Shown here one piece after another: positions 44,705 through 57,660 of a DNA stretch of 64,000 nt. Numbering within the stretch: position 1 is the first letter of the stretch; each line of letters begins with the position of its first letter. The notes under the pieces are model-generated. The model saw only the letters and a list, made by a program, of their open reading frames with translations. It ran no database searches and had not been told where the DNA came from. A program made the position numbers and the translations under genes. This DNA comes from Ottelia alismoides (lineage: Eukaryota > Streptophyta > Magnoliopsida > Alismatales > Hydrocharitaceae): the NCBI GenBank assembly GCA_037367405.1, contig JAZKJV010004145.1, positions 124,001-188,000 of the forward strand, read 5' to 3'.

Positions 44705-47700
44705 TGATGACTCTCCATTTCATCACTTTTATTCTATCACTTTGGCCTTAAAAACACTAGCTAGTGAATGTAAATAGCATTATTTTGTACAAATTAACAT
44801 TATTTATTTATTTTCTTTAATATATAAATAATTTTTTAATGTCAAAATTATAAAATAAAGGAAAGAAAAAAAATAAAATGTTAAATGTATTTTAAGATCC
44901 TAAACTCCAAAACCTAGGCATCTTGATGATTGGGTCGACAAGGAATAAAATAGGTGGAGATAAGGGCCAAAAATACAATAAAATCCTCATTCTTTTATTC
45001 ATCAAATTTGCATTTTTGGGATCTATTTTATTTTCTAATTTGTATACCTCAAATAAAGAAACTTTTCATATGAAAGTTGTAGGTAAAAATATAAATAAAA
45101 ATATAAAATTGAGTTTACACAAAAATAATATACAATGCACTTTTTATACTTTAAAGCTAAAACTTAAACCTTCTCAGACTCATATCTCCTCAATAAAAAC
45201 TCAAAATGTATAAAAATCACCTTTAGTTGAATATAACTTCTAATAAGATATTTAATGAAGTGGGTTCATTTAATTTGGAGTTAAGATGTGAAAGTTAGGT
45301 TTTAGACCCCTATTGTATAATATACCTGAATAAATATTTATTTTATTTACTATTTATTATTTTTATAATTTTATAAATATTATGTATAGTATATGTACAT
45401 ATTTAGAATAGAATAAATGCATAAATAAAACATGAAAATAAAATAAGTATAGAAAATACATAAATGAAACCTATACTTATACATATATATTTAATATCTC
45501 TCTTTATTTAAGTGTACAAAATAGATCAGAAAAATATATTTATGTATATAAAAATAATTATAAATATATATATTAAGAAAATAAAAAATAAAATACTCAA
45601 AACATTGGTAAATATACCTATAAATATATCCTTAAAAAGTAACTTGTAATAAAAAACCCCACAAAAATAAATAAAAATAAAATACTATATATAATAATAA
45701 ACATTTTTTATTTTTTAAATTTTATTTATTTATCTTATTTATTATTTATTTTTATTTATTTCTTTTTTCCAATCGATTTTGTCTTCTAGTGGTCCAGTTA
45801 GACCAATAGAAGAGCCCCGACTGTTTGCTGGAGTCAACTCTTCTGACTCGAGCCTAGCCTTGTTAGGAATAGCTGACCCGCCTTCTTATCGATTTTCTAC
45901 GCATTGATACACTGCTCGAGGAGATATACATCCTTCACAAGATTTCTTATCCGTTCATCCTTGATCTTCACCAGCTCCTCTGTTAGGAAAATGAAATCAT
46001 TGACGCATCCATGATCCTTGGTCGACACCCTCCGGTCTACAAGCATGTACATAATACCCTCCACCTTCATTTTCAATCTCCGGTTCTCCTTAGCCCCACT
46101 ATTTCACTGTAGAGTGTGCCATAGAGCTCGAGATCAGTGACAATGATCTCGCCGGACCTTCTTGTTGTGTGGAGAGGTGTTGAGAAGAGGGTTCCCATCC
46201 TCTCCGGCGAAGCTCACCGTCGAGGTACCATCTCGTGGCCTCCTAGCCATTTGTGGTTAGTTCTTATTCTTTAGGTAGCTTTAGTGATTAGGTTTTGTTT
46301 ACTATATTTTGTTTCATGATTTAATTACTGGATTAGCATTATTTTTAGATCTAAGCCTCGCCGGAGCTCTAGATCTCCGACCACTCTGTTCCATCGTGAC
46401 CACCTGTCTCCGATCACCCCAACCACCTCATTTCCTAGCCACTTCTCCTAGCTCTCCGCCTACCAAACCCATTAGATCTCCTAGATCTCCACAGATTTGG
46501 GCCACTGAGGTTCAAATCCTTTGCATCGTCAGATCTCGCCCATCTCCTCCATTCCACCCTCGACACTCCACCAAATAACGGTCAAGACCTTGACCTTCAT
46601 TTGCTATTTCTTCTACCTTTTTTTGCAGGTCTTGGAGAGGGAGTTTGAGCCCCATCTGCATCCAAGAAGCACCTCCCAAATTGGTTGAAGGACCTCGAGG
46701 TCCAGGGGCTCAATCTGCAACCCCCATACATTTTGGAGACCTCCAGGGGACATGGGAGGGTTGCAACAACGTCAGGAGATCATCAGTTGATCACCAGGTC
46801 TTCGGAGGAGCGTGCAACACCGAATAAAAAATCATCAAGCGCGAGTTCATCCTCAGTTCCTCTACCATCTTCTAGAGATGTTGGATCGGCTCTGTTCTTC
46901 GTGAGATACAGTTAATGATCAGGAGCGCCATCATCCGTAGATCTCAGATCTGGGATCTAATCCAAGATGTCCAAGCACGAAGTGGTATCCACCATAGGCA
47001 ATGCGACACATGGATTAGTGGCTTGATCGCCATCGTTCGCCCACTTAAAAGAGGGAGTAAATTGCAAAACAATCCCCTATGTTTTCGTCATTTTGTATTT
47101 ATACCTGTAATTTATATAGTAGTTTAAAAAATTGGTAAAAATGCATCAGAACCCCTACCTTTTATTGTATTTGCTTTTGGGTCCTATTAGCTCACCTCAC
47201 GTTGTGTGGATGCCCTCATAGGTTTTGTATTTTAAGTTTAGTTTGTAAACTTTCATTAACCATTATATTTTTTGGGTATTTTGTAGAAAGCACCTCATCT
47301 TTATTTTTAATTGTAAATATGCCCCTGCTAGTTCATAAATTTTATGCATGTTCTGTATTTGTCAAAATTATTGTCCGTGCTCCAAAAATTTTAAAAAAAT
47401 AGGGTTAAGTGCTTGCTTGTAGATTAATGTCATATTTTTTATTTTCAATTTAATCAATTTAATATTTATTAAAAATTAAAAGAACATGTTTTATCCCTGA
47501 TTACCTTATAAAATATCTAAAAAATATAAAAACATTTTGAAAAATCCCCCAAAAATATATATATTTTTTTATTTTAGTATTTTAAGCCTTCAGACAAAAA
47601 ACCACTAAAAATAGAAAAAGAAAACTCATAAAAATTTAAAAAGCTCCAAAATCCTTTATAAAAAATAAAAAAATTCTCAAAAATCCCAAAATTCCATTTT

Positions 47701-47956
47701 CTATCTTGTAATTTCCTTTTTAGTATATATTATTATTAAAAATAGTTTTGGAAAATTTGTCTTTATTTTCTATTTTTAAATTCTAAAAAAATGACCTATT
47801 TATTTAATCCCTGTTTTGGATATTTTTGACTTTAAAATATATAAAAAATAGTAGAAAATAACTAAAAAATCATAAAATAGTTAAAATTTATTTAAAACCC
47901 AAAAATATTTTATTTTGCACTTTTTACTTATCTTTAGTTGTATTTATAATTATATT
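44705..47956 (+). repeat. Y-family Athila-like LTR, right copy (truncated)
   Basis: Starts TGATGACTCTCCATTTCATCA and aligns with 29842 onward: the same AT-rich first part, a shared block near 44915 and 30085, and a shared tail near 47060-47950 and 32500-33370. The last about 680 bp present in the left copy are absent because the LINE begins at about 47957. It contains AAGATGTGAAAGTTAGGTTTT, similar to a block of the X LTRs, hence a related family. The central open frames are not conserved. Confidence 0.65.
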
Positions 47957-47999
47957 TGATGGGTCCATTTGAACTGCCAATGATGTTCCACAATGATAG

Positions 48000-49830
48000 C
48001 CTCATGAATGCGGCAGAAAGCAGACGAGAGCATCAACAAGCGCTGGAGGGGAGCGACGACCAGAGCTGGAGGAACAAGAGAAGAAAATGTAGAAGTGGTA
48101 GAGGGTGTCGGATGCTGGTACACCCTAAGCGGTGAGCTGGTCAGCAAGAGGATGCGGGAGGACGATGCGATGACAGATCTTTGGCTTGGGGAGGGTCGAA
48201 CCCCAGCCACAAGGGGAACCCATTTGGTCATGATTGTTTTCATTGCGGGTCGCTTCATTACTGGGTGAACAGCTGCATGGATCCGATGAGGTGCTTCAGA
48301 TGTCGAGGCTCTGCACATCGGGAAAGTAACTGCCCGGTGAGGGATGGAATGGGAAGGGGTAGCACCCAGGAGTTGGCGTGGAAGGGGTCGATACTAGTTG
48401 GTGAGGGAGGCAGGTCGCGGGCCTAGTTTTATGGGATATCGTATGTCGGAGCAGCCATGGGAGGGAGGTTCGATGGGTACTCGGCCTTGTTGAGCCTGTG
48501 AAGGGTGGTTGACCGCAGAGTGTCGGCTGTGGAGGTAAGGGCGATCCTGCATTGGAGTGCAAGTGGCAAGGTGCTTTGTAGTGGCACACTCTGGGAAGGT
48601 GCGACGGCAAGATGGAGTTTCAGGCTTTGTCCAAGGTACGGGTTCACGACGCGCCGGTCGTACGGAGAAGGGAAAAGGATGTTCGACAGATTTTTGCATG
48701 GCTTTCCAGGTAGTAGGGATTGAATCTGATGGTTGCACGACGGGTAGGGAGGTGGATCTAGTCGCTCAGGTGCGGAAATTCTGCCCATAGGCATTGGGAT
48801 GGAGGATGGTGCGATTCCACGGTGAAACATTGGAGATCGAGGTCGCCTCGGCCGGCTCGAGTTTCTTTCCTACGGAGGAGGGGCCCTCATCAAATGGGTG
48901 GTGCAGGGCTTGATCGGAGGTCATCAGAGGCGGTGCAATGACAAATCATTGGAACGTCATCCCGTGATATGGTCCGGATGGAAGCAGATCAGGTCAGAGC
49001 TTCGGACCCGAAAACGAATCCTCGAGGAGAGCCGGAAGCGGATCCGATTGGGGGAAGCAACATTCCCGGGCAAGGGCCACGAAGAGGCTCCACGTTTGGT
49101 GCTTGCTAAGGTTTCCGTAGCAGACCAAGGTGCAGGCGAGGCCTCGGTGGATAGGGAACCGGGCGAGGGGCCGCTCCTAGCGGGCTCGGATTCATGTATG
49201 GACCCAGGGCTTATTGCGGGGCCAGTGGAGGGGTACTCCTTGAAGGCCGGCATCGTAGCTGCACGGGACTCGTGGACTAGGGATCTTGGGACCGCTCAAC
49301 GGGAGGAACCCGAGCGTGGGGCTGCACTGAGGCAGGTGGAGCACCGGGAGGAAGGGGAAGGGACGCAGAAGCACGATCCTATTATGATGAAGAAGCTCCT
49401 CGTTGGCTTGGCAGAGGGGGTGGCACTACTGAAAACGATGGAAGCGACGAGTGGGAAGGTTTCAGGGGAAGGTTTTTTTGGTATAAGGGAAGTGGGCGGA
49501 CCCGTGTGGACATGGGAGAGAGGGGTGTATGGAATAATGGAACAGGAGCTGGAGGTCCCCTTCGCTCATACCTCAAGCTGGCAGGTGGTGGGGAACCAGT
49601 GGAAACGGGTGGGGGAGGGCTCAGGGTTGGGGGGATCTCGGAGAAGGGGATGGCGTCAAGTTTGAACAGAAGGAGACGTAGGGCGGCATTCGCAGAGCCG
49701 AGGGAGAGACCAGAAACTGTAACGGAACAAGAGGATGGTGATTCTCCTTGGGGAAAACGGAGTCTCTTCAACCTGCTTGATAGAGGTCTTGATGAGTGCC
49801 TGGGAGTGGTACACCCACATACCCTACACT
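48000..49830 (+). pseudogene. LINE ORF1 (RNA-binding, zinc knuckles)
   Basis: Plus-strand frames include CFHCGSLHYWVNSC (a CCHC knuckle with one-residue altered spacing) and CFRCRGSAHRESNC (a regular CX2CX4HX4C knuckle), 6 residues apart, around 48235-48340. A GC-rich frame at 48898-49665 (255 codons, rich in Gly, Glu, Arg) probably belongs to the ORF1 tail. Plant L1 ORF1 proteins bind the element RNA through such knuckles. Stops separate the pieces, so it is not functional. Confidence 0.6.
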
Positions 49831-49854
49831 AGGGAGGTCCGATCGTATTGTTAA

Positions 49855-52800
49855 ATGAAGATGCTATCATGGAATGCGAGGATTTTAGGCCGATCCGAGT
49901 AGCACCTGTGGTCGGGAATTTAATTTGATATGCCAGAGTTGATATATCCTTGTTGTAGGAAACAAAACTTTCTGGGAGTGTTGTAGCTCCGGGACGTGTG
50001 AGCTGGGGCTTGGGAGAAACTTTGAGGTTACAACCATGGATTCATAAGGGGAAGTTGGGGGTCTGCTCACAAGGTGGAGCAAGGAGGAGTTTGAAAAAGA
50101 GGGAGAATGGAGGTTAGCCTTCACACTTTCCCGTCGATCTTAAGCTGCAGGCTGACGCGATATCCCTTACAGTAACAAATATCTATGGGCCCACAGGTAG
50201 TGGGAGAGGATCATTAGTTGTAGACCTGACACAAGTGTCTACGAACTTCCCGAAGGACCGTGGCTTCTCGATGGTGATTTGAAGCTCACTTTGTTGCCGG
50301 ATGAGTGCCCTCAATAGGGAATGGTAGGGATTCAGGCTCTATCATGTTCTTGGAGGTCATGCATATGATGGGTCTCAATGTTGTGGATTGATAAACCCGT
50401 GAATGCCATATGTTAATAGTGTCGATTTATTGTAGTCGAGCAATAAGGATCGATTGAAATTTAACCACACGGATCGATGAATCAACGAATTAATTAACAT
50501 GTAGTTTTATATTTTTTTAACCTGGACAAGCCCCATGGTCAACTCAAGGAGGCAAAGGAACAACTTCAGATCATATTAGACGAATTAACTCGCGATTTTC
50601 CAAGAGGATTTTTTGGTAAATTTTTATGTGAAATAAATACAAATGCACATATGCGATTGAACTGGATTATTAAGAAAAGAAGACACTTAGACAAATTAAT
50701 TTTAATGTGAAATTAACCCAAATTAGCCAAGTTCTATTTTCCAGTAAATGTAATTCAATGATGAATGCAAAATGTATTTTTTTTATTGTTTTGGTTTAAA
50801 ATTCAACAATGAAAATGAAAACTTTTTATGGATTTTTATACAATTTTTCGTGCAAACAGAATGCAAACATTATAAAACTTTTATTAGAACTTAAAAATGA
50901 TGAAATGAAGCTACAATAAATTTTTTAGAATTTTCTGATATTATGTGATTTTTTATTAATTTTTTTAGTAGAACCAGAGTGACTATGAGTATTTAATTCC
51001 TAATTAATCGTCAAAATCAATGTATCTAGAGAAAGAATTATCTCAAATAAATATTTTAGTGAGAAATCCATGATAGTTGAAATTTTCGTAAGAATAATAT
51101 TTGTGGATTTAATTAAAAATTATTTACATAAAGCACTCAATAATTTATTATAAGCAAAAGATACATCCATTTTTGATGAAATGTGGAAAGTAATTAAAGA
51201 ATAACTAGAGGCATCATCTATAGTTTTTGCATAATTTTTGGAGTAGTAATGAAGTATCTGAGCTTTCAGAGCATAAATAGGTAAAATAACACTGAATTTT
51301 AAACTCTAATTTTTAGTAAACTATCCAATACTCACAAAAATTCAAATAAATAGGCACATCATAAAGAATTTAATGATCTTTAACATGCTATTTTTGATTA
51401 AAGAAATGATGCAATCTTGAGGTCCAAAATGATGCGTAAATGCAAGGGAGTCTTTGCAATACAGAAAATAAAAATTCAACAAAAAAAACGTCATGTCTAA
51501 GGGCATTTCTTTAATTACCTTTCATAGTATCCTTTTGCAAATTCACCAAAAATAAATAATAAAGGAGCTTCTTATTCGTGGGTTCCCAAAATAGAACCCA
51601 CTTTCTTTTAGGCCACAACGGTGACAAAGGATGCGAGTAGTAGAGCGGCTGAGGATCTGGAAGCGCGCTGGTAGAGTGGTGCAACCGCGACGGGTCGGGT
51701 GGTGTGTGGTGCGGGCACCGGTGGGCTATGCGCGGCCTTGGCGACTGGAGAAGAGCCGACGAGGGAATGGTGAGACGGGAGGTCGCGGTCGGTCGCAGGG
51801 CATTGGCGGCCAGACTAGAAGGGCCGGGGCAGCACACCGGGTCGTGGGTGACTGGAGGAAGTCGCGACCTGTAGCTGGAGCGGGTGGATCGCCTCACGCG
51901 GGCGGCTGGTGAAGCTTGTCTGGAGAGGGGTGGCTTGGAAGCGGGGACATGTGGCTGACGCACGGTGGGTTGGGTGCACGATCTGCAGCTGCTAGAGTGG
52001 GCGCGTGGCAGATCAACTGGCAGCAGGGTGCGATCGAGTACGGTGGCACTACAGGGTGGTGCTCGGTGGACTGGCGGAAGGATCGACGACGGTTGGAGGA
52101 GGCGTGCGGTGACACGGCGGGCAACAGCCGTGCACCTGCTTCCCCTTCATGTTTTATTTTTTTATTTTGTTTTTACAGTGAATTAAAATGTGGAAATAAT
52201 GGTATTGTCTATCTGGTGGTGGTGATTGTGTTTATGTGGTGTGCAAATGCAATGAAGATGTTTATGTAAAAAAACTATATTATGAGGTGGTAATGCTGTG
52301 ATGATGGTGGTTGTATGTTTAACAATGCAGAAAATGCAATGAAGATGCATGAGACAAACAAGGGACGTTAGATACAAAAATGACAAAGTAAAGATAGAGA
52401 TTTTTACCTATGGTTTGTTGGATTTTGGAGGAGCTATGCTGCAACTCTTATTGTTGCCTCGATTCGATTTGGCAAAAAATCGAAGAAGCTCAGCTGTGAC
52501 CTGAAGAGATGCACAACAACTCAAGGAGGAGCCCTCATGGATCTTGCCTTTGTGACTGTTGTTGCTCGACCAAAGGGTGTTGAAGCTGTCACTGACAACA
52601 CTCGAGGGTTGGTGGTCTCGCCATCTCAATTGAAGAAATGGCAGATGATGAGAAATGAAGAGGAGAAGGGAATAAAAAGGAGGAGAGGGAAGTTAGAAAA
52701 GATGTGGAGAAAGTGGGGAGAATGGAGAATTTATGACTTGGAGTGGGAAAAAGTTGGAGTAGAGAAGTAATAAAAGAGAAATAAAATAAACAAAAAAATA

Positions 52801-54560
52801 AAGTAATTTAAGTAGACTACTAAAAATAATGAAGAGAAAATAAAGGTAGAAGAAAAATATTAAAAAAGGAAATAAATAAATGTAAATAAGTAATTAATTA
52901 AGATAAACAATTATAATAATAAATAAAATAAAATAAATAGAATAAAATAAATTAAATTCCAAAAATAATAAAAAATGGGGTGACACGTGGTGGCTTTAGG
53001 AGTTGCCACGTGTCGCACATAGAAAAATAAAAAATTAAATGTAAAGAAAATAAAAAAGAAATAACAAAAGGGATCAAATAAAAAAGTGTCAACATAAAAG
53101 TTGCCCGTCTCAACGAGATCTACAACTTTTGTGAAGGATTGAAAATAAAAGTAAGTAATTTGTATAAAATTACTTTTGAGGGTACCTTATAGATATAAAA
53201 TACCGTATTTTTATCTTTTGCAATTTTTTGTCATTTTTAAATAAGAGAAAATCAAATAAAAGTAGAGAAAATGTAAAAGGAATATTTACAACTTACTCTA
53301 TTTTTTTGGGTTTTTAATAATTAAGAAAAATAAAAAGATAAAATAAAGGGGATTATGGTCAATATGTACATATACAATAAGGGCTCAAAACCCAAGTTTC
53401 ACATACGGACTCTGATTTTTTTGAAATTGATATTGTTTTGAAGGTCTTTGAATGTATATTACTTTAAGAGTGATTAGACCTAAATCAGACAATATGTAAG
53501 AGAGATATTCGCACTTTAAGGTTCTTGGTCTCAAACTTGGATTTAGATTTTATTGGTCAAATTTGCAAGTTAGTGTTTTTTTGATATGTGTCCTTAATTA
53601 GTGTTAGTAATATATATATATATATATATATATTATAAAGTTGATTTTATTAGATTTGGAGTTAGTATAAAAAATATATATATTGGGGAATTTGGCTAAT
53701 ATACAGGTGAATATTTACAAGTGAATTTGACTCCTTGTTTAATTAAAATATGCATCCTAAAATACATATATTATTTACACATGCATGAATACTAATTATG
53801 TAATATAAGTGGAGATATACATCTAATTGCTCAAGAACGAAGAACTATTTTCGACTTTTAGAGTGATGAACCACATATTCATCATGGATGCACCTGGATG
53901 TTCGTATACTTGGTGTAATACTAGATCCTGGTCGAGGTGGTAGGCTCTTTCTTTCTGTTAAGGGAGTGGAACACTTCCCTTTATCGCGGGCACTTATGCG
54001 TACGCACTTTGACCACACACCTATTCTTTGTTCTTGGGGCGAGGTTGGGAGAGGCATGTTACTTTTCGATTTGAGAGCTCGTGGATGTTGGAGGATGATT
54101 TCAAGGAGATAATCGAGAACAAGTGGAGGGATTGCTCCCCTAAGGGTTTAGCGATTGGTCGTTTGGCCTCTAATCTAGGGTTTCTCAAATCTTTCCTACA
54201 AGAGTACGGAAGGGAGGTAAGGTTGAAAAGGAGAGAGAAGAGGAGTAGAATGAAGGAGGGGGTGCACCGACTAAATGTGCTGGATGATCCAAGAGGGTTA
54301 GTGCTGGATGAGACGGAGGAGAGATACAAGTTATAGGAAGAACTGTTGTTGGAGGACAAAAAAGAAGAGGTGGAATAAATCAGAAATTCAGGCAGAAGTG
54401 GTTAAAGACGGTGATGTAACACTAGATTTTTTTCACAACATGGCGACCGACAGAAGGAGAAGGAATCATGTTCACGCGACTGAGGTCGGAGGGGTGAGAG
54501 TCATCGGGGAGGCACAACTGGGAGGAGCTCTAAGAGGGAAATTCATGGATATATCCAAGA
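49855..54560 (+). pseudogene. LINE ORF2 endonuclease (EEP), split by solo LTR
   Basis: Starts MKMLSWNARILGRSE (family pattern MKxLxWNxRGLG). Before the LTR insertion it reads IMFLEVMHMMGLNVVD. After the insertion come DAPGCSYTWC and the shifted frame GVEHFPLSRALMRTHFDHTPI, matching the end of an apurinic-like endonuclease with its SDHxPI motif (here FDHTPI). A region with FRFESSWMLEDDFKEIIENK leads toward RT. The endonuclease would nick target DNA. Several stops and frameshifts are present. Confidence 0.75.
50389..53884 (-). mobile_element. Divergent Athila-like solo LTR in the LINE
   Basis: 3496 bp with an exact 5-bp duplication TGGAT (50384-50388 and 53885-53889). In element sense it starts TGATGAATATGTGGTTCATCA. 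It shares blocks with X-family LTRs: AAGGAGGCAAAGGAACAAC at 50550, the TGACACGTGG/GCCACGTGTC palindrome at 52981-53015, and CAACGAGATCTACAACTTTTG near 53114. Overall divergence is high. A (TA)n run lies near 53610. GC-rich open frames at 51600-52130 are LTR core sequence. Confidence 0.9.
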
Positions 54561-54636
54561 GAAGTCATGGAGACCGGTGGGGGTGGCGAGAGATGAGGGG
54601 GTGAAAGCTCTTTCTTCTGCTTAGGTTGAGGGGCTG

Positions 54637-56061
54637 GTGGCACCGTTCACTGAGGAGGAGATGAAGAAAGTTGTTTGGGGGCTGAATGTTGATGGGGCAC
54701 TCGGGGCAAATGGTTTTCTGATAGCCTTTTACAGAGAATTTTGGGATCTACTGGAGGTGCTAGATGAATTTAGGGAGGGAAACAAGGTTTTTGAGAAGAT
54801 TAACAAGGCGCTGCTATTTTTGCTACCAAAGAAGGATCTCCCAGCTAGAGTGGATGACTTCATACTAATCACAATCTCCAATGTCATTTATCTGATTGTG
54901 GCTAAGGTGTTGGAAAACAGACTCAAGAGGGCCATGGAACCCATTGTGTTGTAGGGATAGTCTATTTTTATATCGGGTCAGCATATGGCGGAGGGGGTGG
55001 TCATGGCATCGAAGATTTGTCTGGAGTGGTGGTGCAAGAGTAGAAGGGTGTGTTGTGGAAGATTGATTTTTCCAAGGCTTATGATTGCGTGGTATGGGGC
55101 TTCCTGTGACAGTCTTTGAGGAAGAGAGGCTTCCGAGATTGCTGGATTGCTTGGATGAAGAGATGCATCACTACTTTGTCCTTTTTGATCCTCGTGAATG
55201 ATAGGCCGGAGGGGGGCTTCTTCCAGCTACAGAGGGGTATGCGACAAGGATGTCCCCTTGCTCCCATTTTGTTCATTTTGGTGGCTGATGCGTTTGCGGT
55301 CCTCTTTAAGCAAGCAGTGGATGGGCGCTGGTGTGATGGTATGTGCATGGGTGATATCTTGGTGCACTGCTTCAGTATGCAAACAACATGGTTCTTTTTC
55401 TGGGAAGTTCATATGCGATGAGAAGTAGAGCGGCTCAAATCATGGACATCTTTAGCAACTTCTCCGGAATGCATATAAATATGCAGAAGTCAGTGATAAT
55501 CACGTTTGGAATGTAGGAAGACGAATGTGGCGGGATAGTGGAACTACTTGGTTGTCAGTTGGGGAACTTGCCAATCACATACCTTGGCCTCCCGTTGGTG
55601 GCTGACAAGCTCAGAGTTGCGGATTGGGTTGTAGTGATTCAGAGGTTGGAGTCAAGACTTGCTGGGTAGAAGTCTCTTACTCTGTTTAGGGGAGGGAAGT
55701 TGGTCCTGCTTAAGCACGTGTTGTTGACCATTTCTACATTCTTTTTCTCGACAAGATTGATGCTTTCAAAGGTTAGAAAAAAGATAAAAAAGTTGATGAG
55801 AAGATTTTTCTGGTCTGACGGGAAGCAACAAAAGTCTGGGCTTCACCTCGTGGGATAGGATGAGGTTACTGGACCTCGGGATTGGGGGGCTTGGGGGTTT
55901 GGGATGTGAGTGGCATCAACAAGGCCCTGCTGGCAAAGTGGGTGGTTCGTATCTAGTGCTCATCATAGGACCTTACTACCCGATTTCTATGAGAAATATA
56001 TGGGGGTAAAGGTAGTCGTATAGCAGGTGTTACCTGATTTGAGTTGCCTTTGTGGCAAGGG
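54637..56061 (+). pseudogene. LINE ORF2 reverse transcriptase, catalytic Asp pair lost
   Basis: 54637-54954 carries the early RT motifs (PFTEEEMKKVVWGLN, GANGFLIAFYREFW, KINKALLFLLPKK). Then come FRDCWIAWMKRCITTLSF and GMRQGCPLAPILFILVADAF (about 55230-55295). The active site, normally YADD, reads YANN at 55376-55387, both Asp codons being AAC. Downstream are ITYLGLPLVADKLRVADW, SLTLFRGGKLVLLKHVLLT and INKALLAKWVV, the usual post-RT conserved blocks. Many stops separate them, and the copia LTR cuts the end at 56061. Confidence 0.85.
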
Positions 56062-57340
56062 TGTTGGACATGCGAGCTCACGGCGAGCCATTATGCAATA
56101 AATGTTATTGAAATTCACTCCTTAATTTGAAATGAAGAATAACTAATTTGCATAATAGGTCCCTTAGTACAATTAGGGTTATGTACCATGGCCATCTTAA
56201 TGATCATACAACTGTTGATTCAATTATTGAATCATAGAGGTTGGTGCTTGGATGAATATCTAAAGAGTTAGATTGAGGACTCATCAAGCATCGTCAAGTG
56301 GCTGTTAAGACGTGATCTCCAGCCTGAGCAGGAGATGGCAATCCTTATCTCTAAAGGTTGATAGCTGACCGATCTCTTAATGCAGGTCCTGTGCATAGGA
56401 ATAGAGATTCGGAGGTGTCAGATTAGTTAGGTCAAAGAGTTGACTTAACGAGATTGAGATAACCAAAGACCTATGTCGTATGTTGTCACAGTAAAGGCAC
56501 ACATCCTTTGACCGGAGACAGATGTGTTACTATATGTATGACTATGTACATTTGATAGACCGATAGGTTGATGGCCTAATCAAGGTCTATATACCAGCGA
56601 GTTGGTGTGCATATAAGGGTATATGAGTAATACGATCTCTCAAAGGGATCATACAGGTTCATTTTCTGAACCGGAAGACATGTGCTCACTCATGAGATAT
56701 TGGGAAGATCAAATTTCGTGCACGGTCGTCTCGCTTTGGAAGCTTGACTGAATTTATAGGTTTGATATATACTTTTGGAAAGAATATAATCAACACCTGG
56801 TGTGATATATGCTTTTGGAAAGTATATTGATCGATACCAATCCCAATGATCAAATGAGAAAACTTAATAAAAAAACCCTGAAGGAGACAGTCTAAAAGAG
56901 ATCTAAAACTTCGGGTTTAATCTGGCTCTTTCAGTATGCATGATGTACTGGTATTGAGAATACTTGAGGGTGATGTGATCATAAATGATTGTATAACCAT
57001 GACGCTTCCATTCCTTGGGAGTGATGAAACGGGTCTAGATTTTAGTAACTCCTCTCAGTAGAGAAGTAATCTGATCTTGGTCCAAATGTTGGAAATTAAT
57101 CCGAATGTGATTCAGATGCAATGAGAAGATTAGATTTGCGGTCTTGATTTAATCAAGCATCTATGGGAGGTCCGCAAGATCTGGATTTGAGATGTGATCT
57201 CAATATACAAGTCACTTTATGTGGAACAATACAATCGCCATGTCCTTATCTCCAAGTATCCGCGGAGAAAGCGCATTATCATTGAAAGAGTTCTTGGATA
57301 ATTTCATTGTTGATATATGTATCCGAGCATCGAGAAAATT

Positions 57341-57660
57341 GATAATTAAATGTGATTTAATTATCATGTATAATATGAATTTGATTCATATTATAAGGAT
57401 AGTTATCTGAGATAATTAAATCTGATTTAATTATCAAAGATGTGAATAATGTGAATGTGATTCACATTATTTTGGCACATGAGAGTAGAGATCCAAGATC
57501 ATTAAATATGATTTAATTATCATGAATATGAATAATGTGGATAACACTATCCATATTAATCAGGTATATTATAAATATGATTTATAATATATTAGGGAGA
57601 GCATATTGTGATTTATATTTATTGATTAATTGTTAATGTGAATTGGATTCACATTGAATG
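57341..57660. repeat. Cluster of short palindromes in the copia LTR
   Basis: Units of the type AATTAAATNTGATTTAATTA recur around 57344, 57415 and 57506 (the last beginning CATTAAAT). Each is followed within about 30 bp by a second inverted pair, for example AATATGAATT/GATTCATATT, AATGTGAATGTGATTCACATT and TATAAATATGATTTATA, then TGTGAAT/ATTCACA near 57638. At least seven small stem-loops lie in about 320 bp. Confidence 0.75.

Larger units (their letters stand above)
47957..56061 (+). mobile_element. L1-type LINE, degenerate, interrupted by a solo LTR
   Basis: An ORF1 region with zinc knuckles (about 48200-48350) is followed by ORF2 with endonuclease (49855 onward), reverse transcriptase (54600-55500) and the post-RT region, reaching a copia LTR at 56062. 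A solo LTR (50389-53884) lies inside the endonuclease. Stops and frameshifts are common. The 5' boundary is approximate; the 3' end, with its zinc-binding domain and poly-A, is cut off by the copia element. Confidence 0.85.

Noticed and set aside
48296..49771. Minus-strand open frames opposite LINE ORF1
   Set aside because: They mirror GC-rich LINE coding sequence on the plus strand, where zinc knuckles are recognisable.
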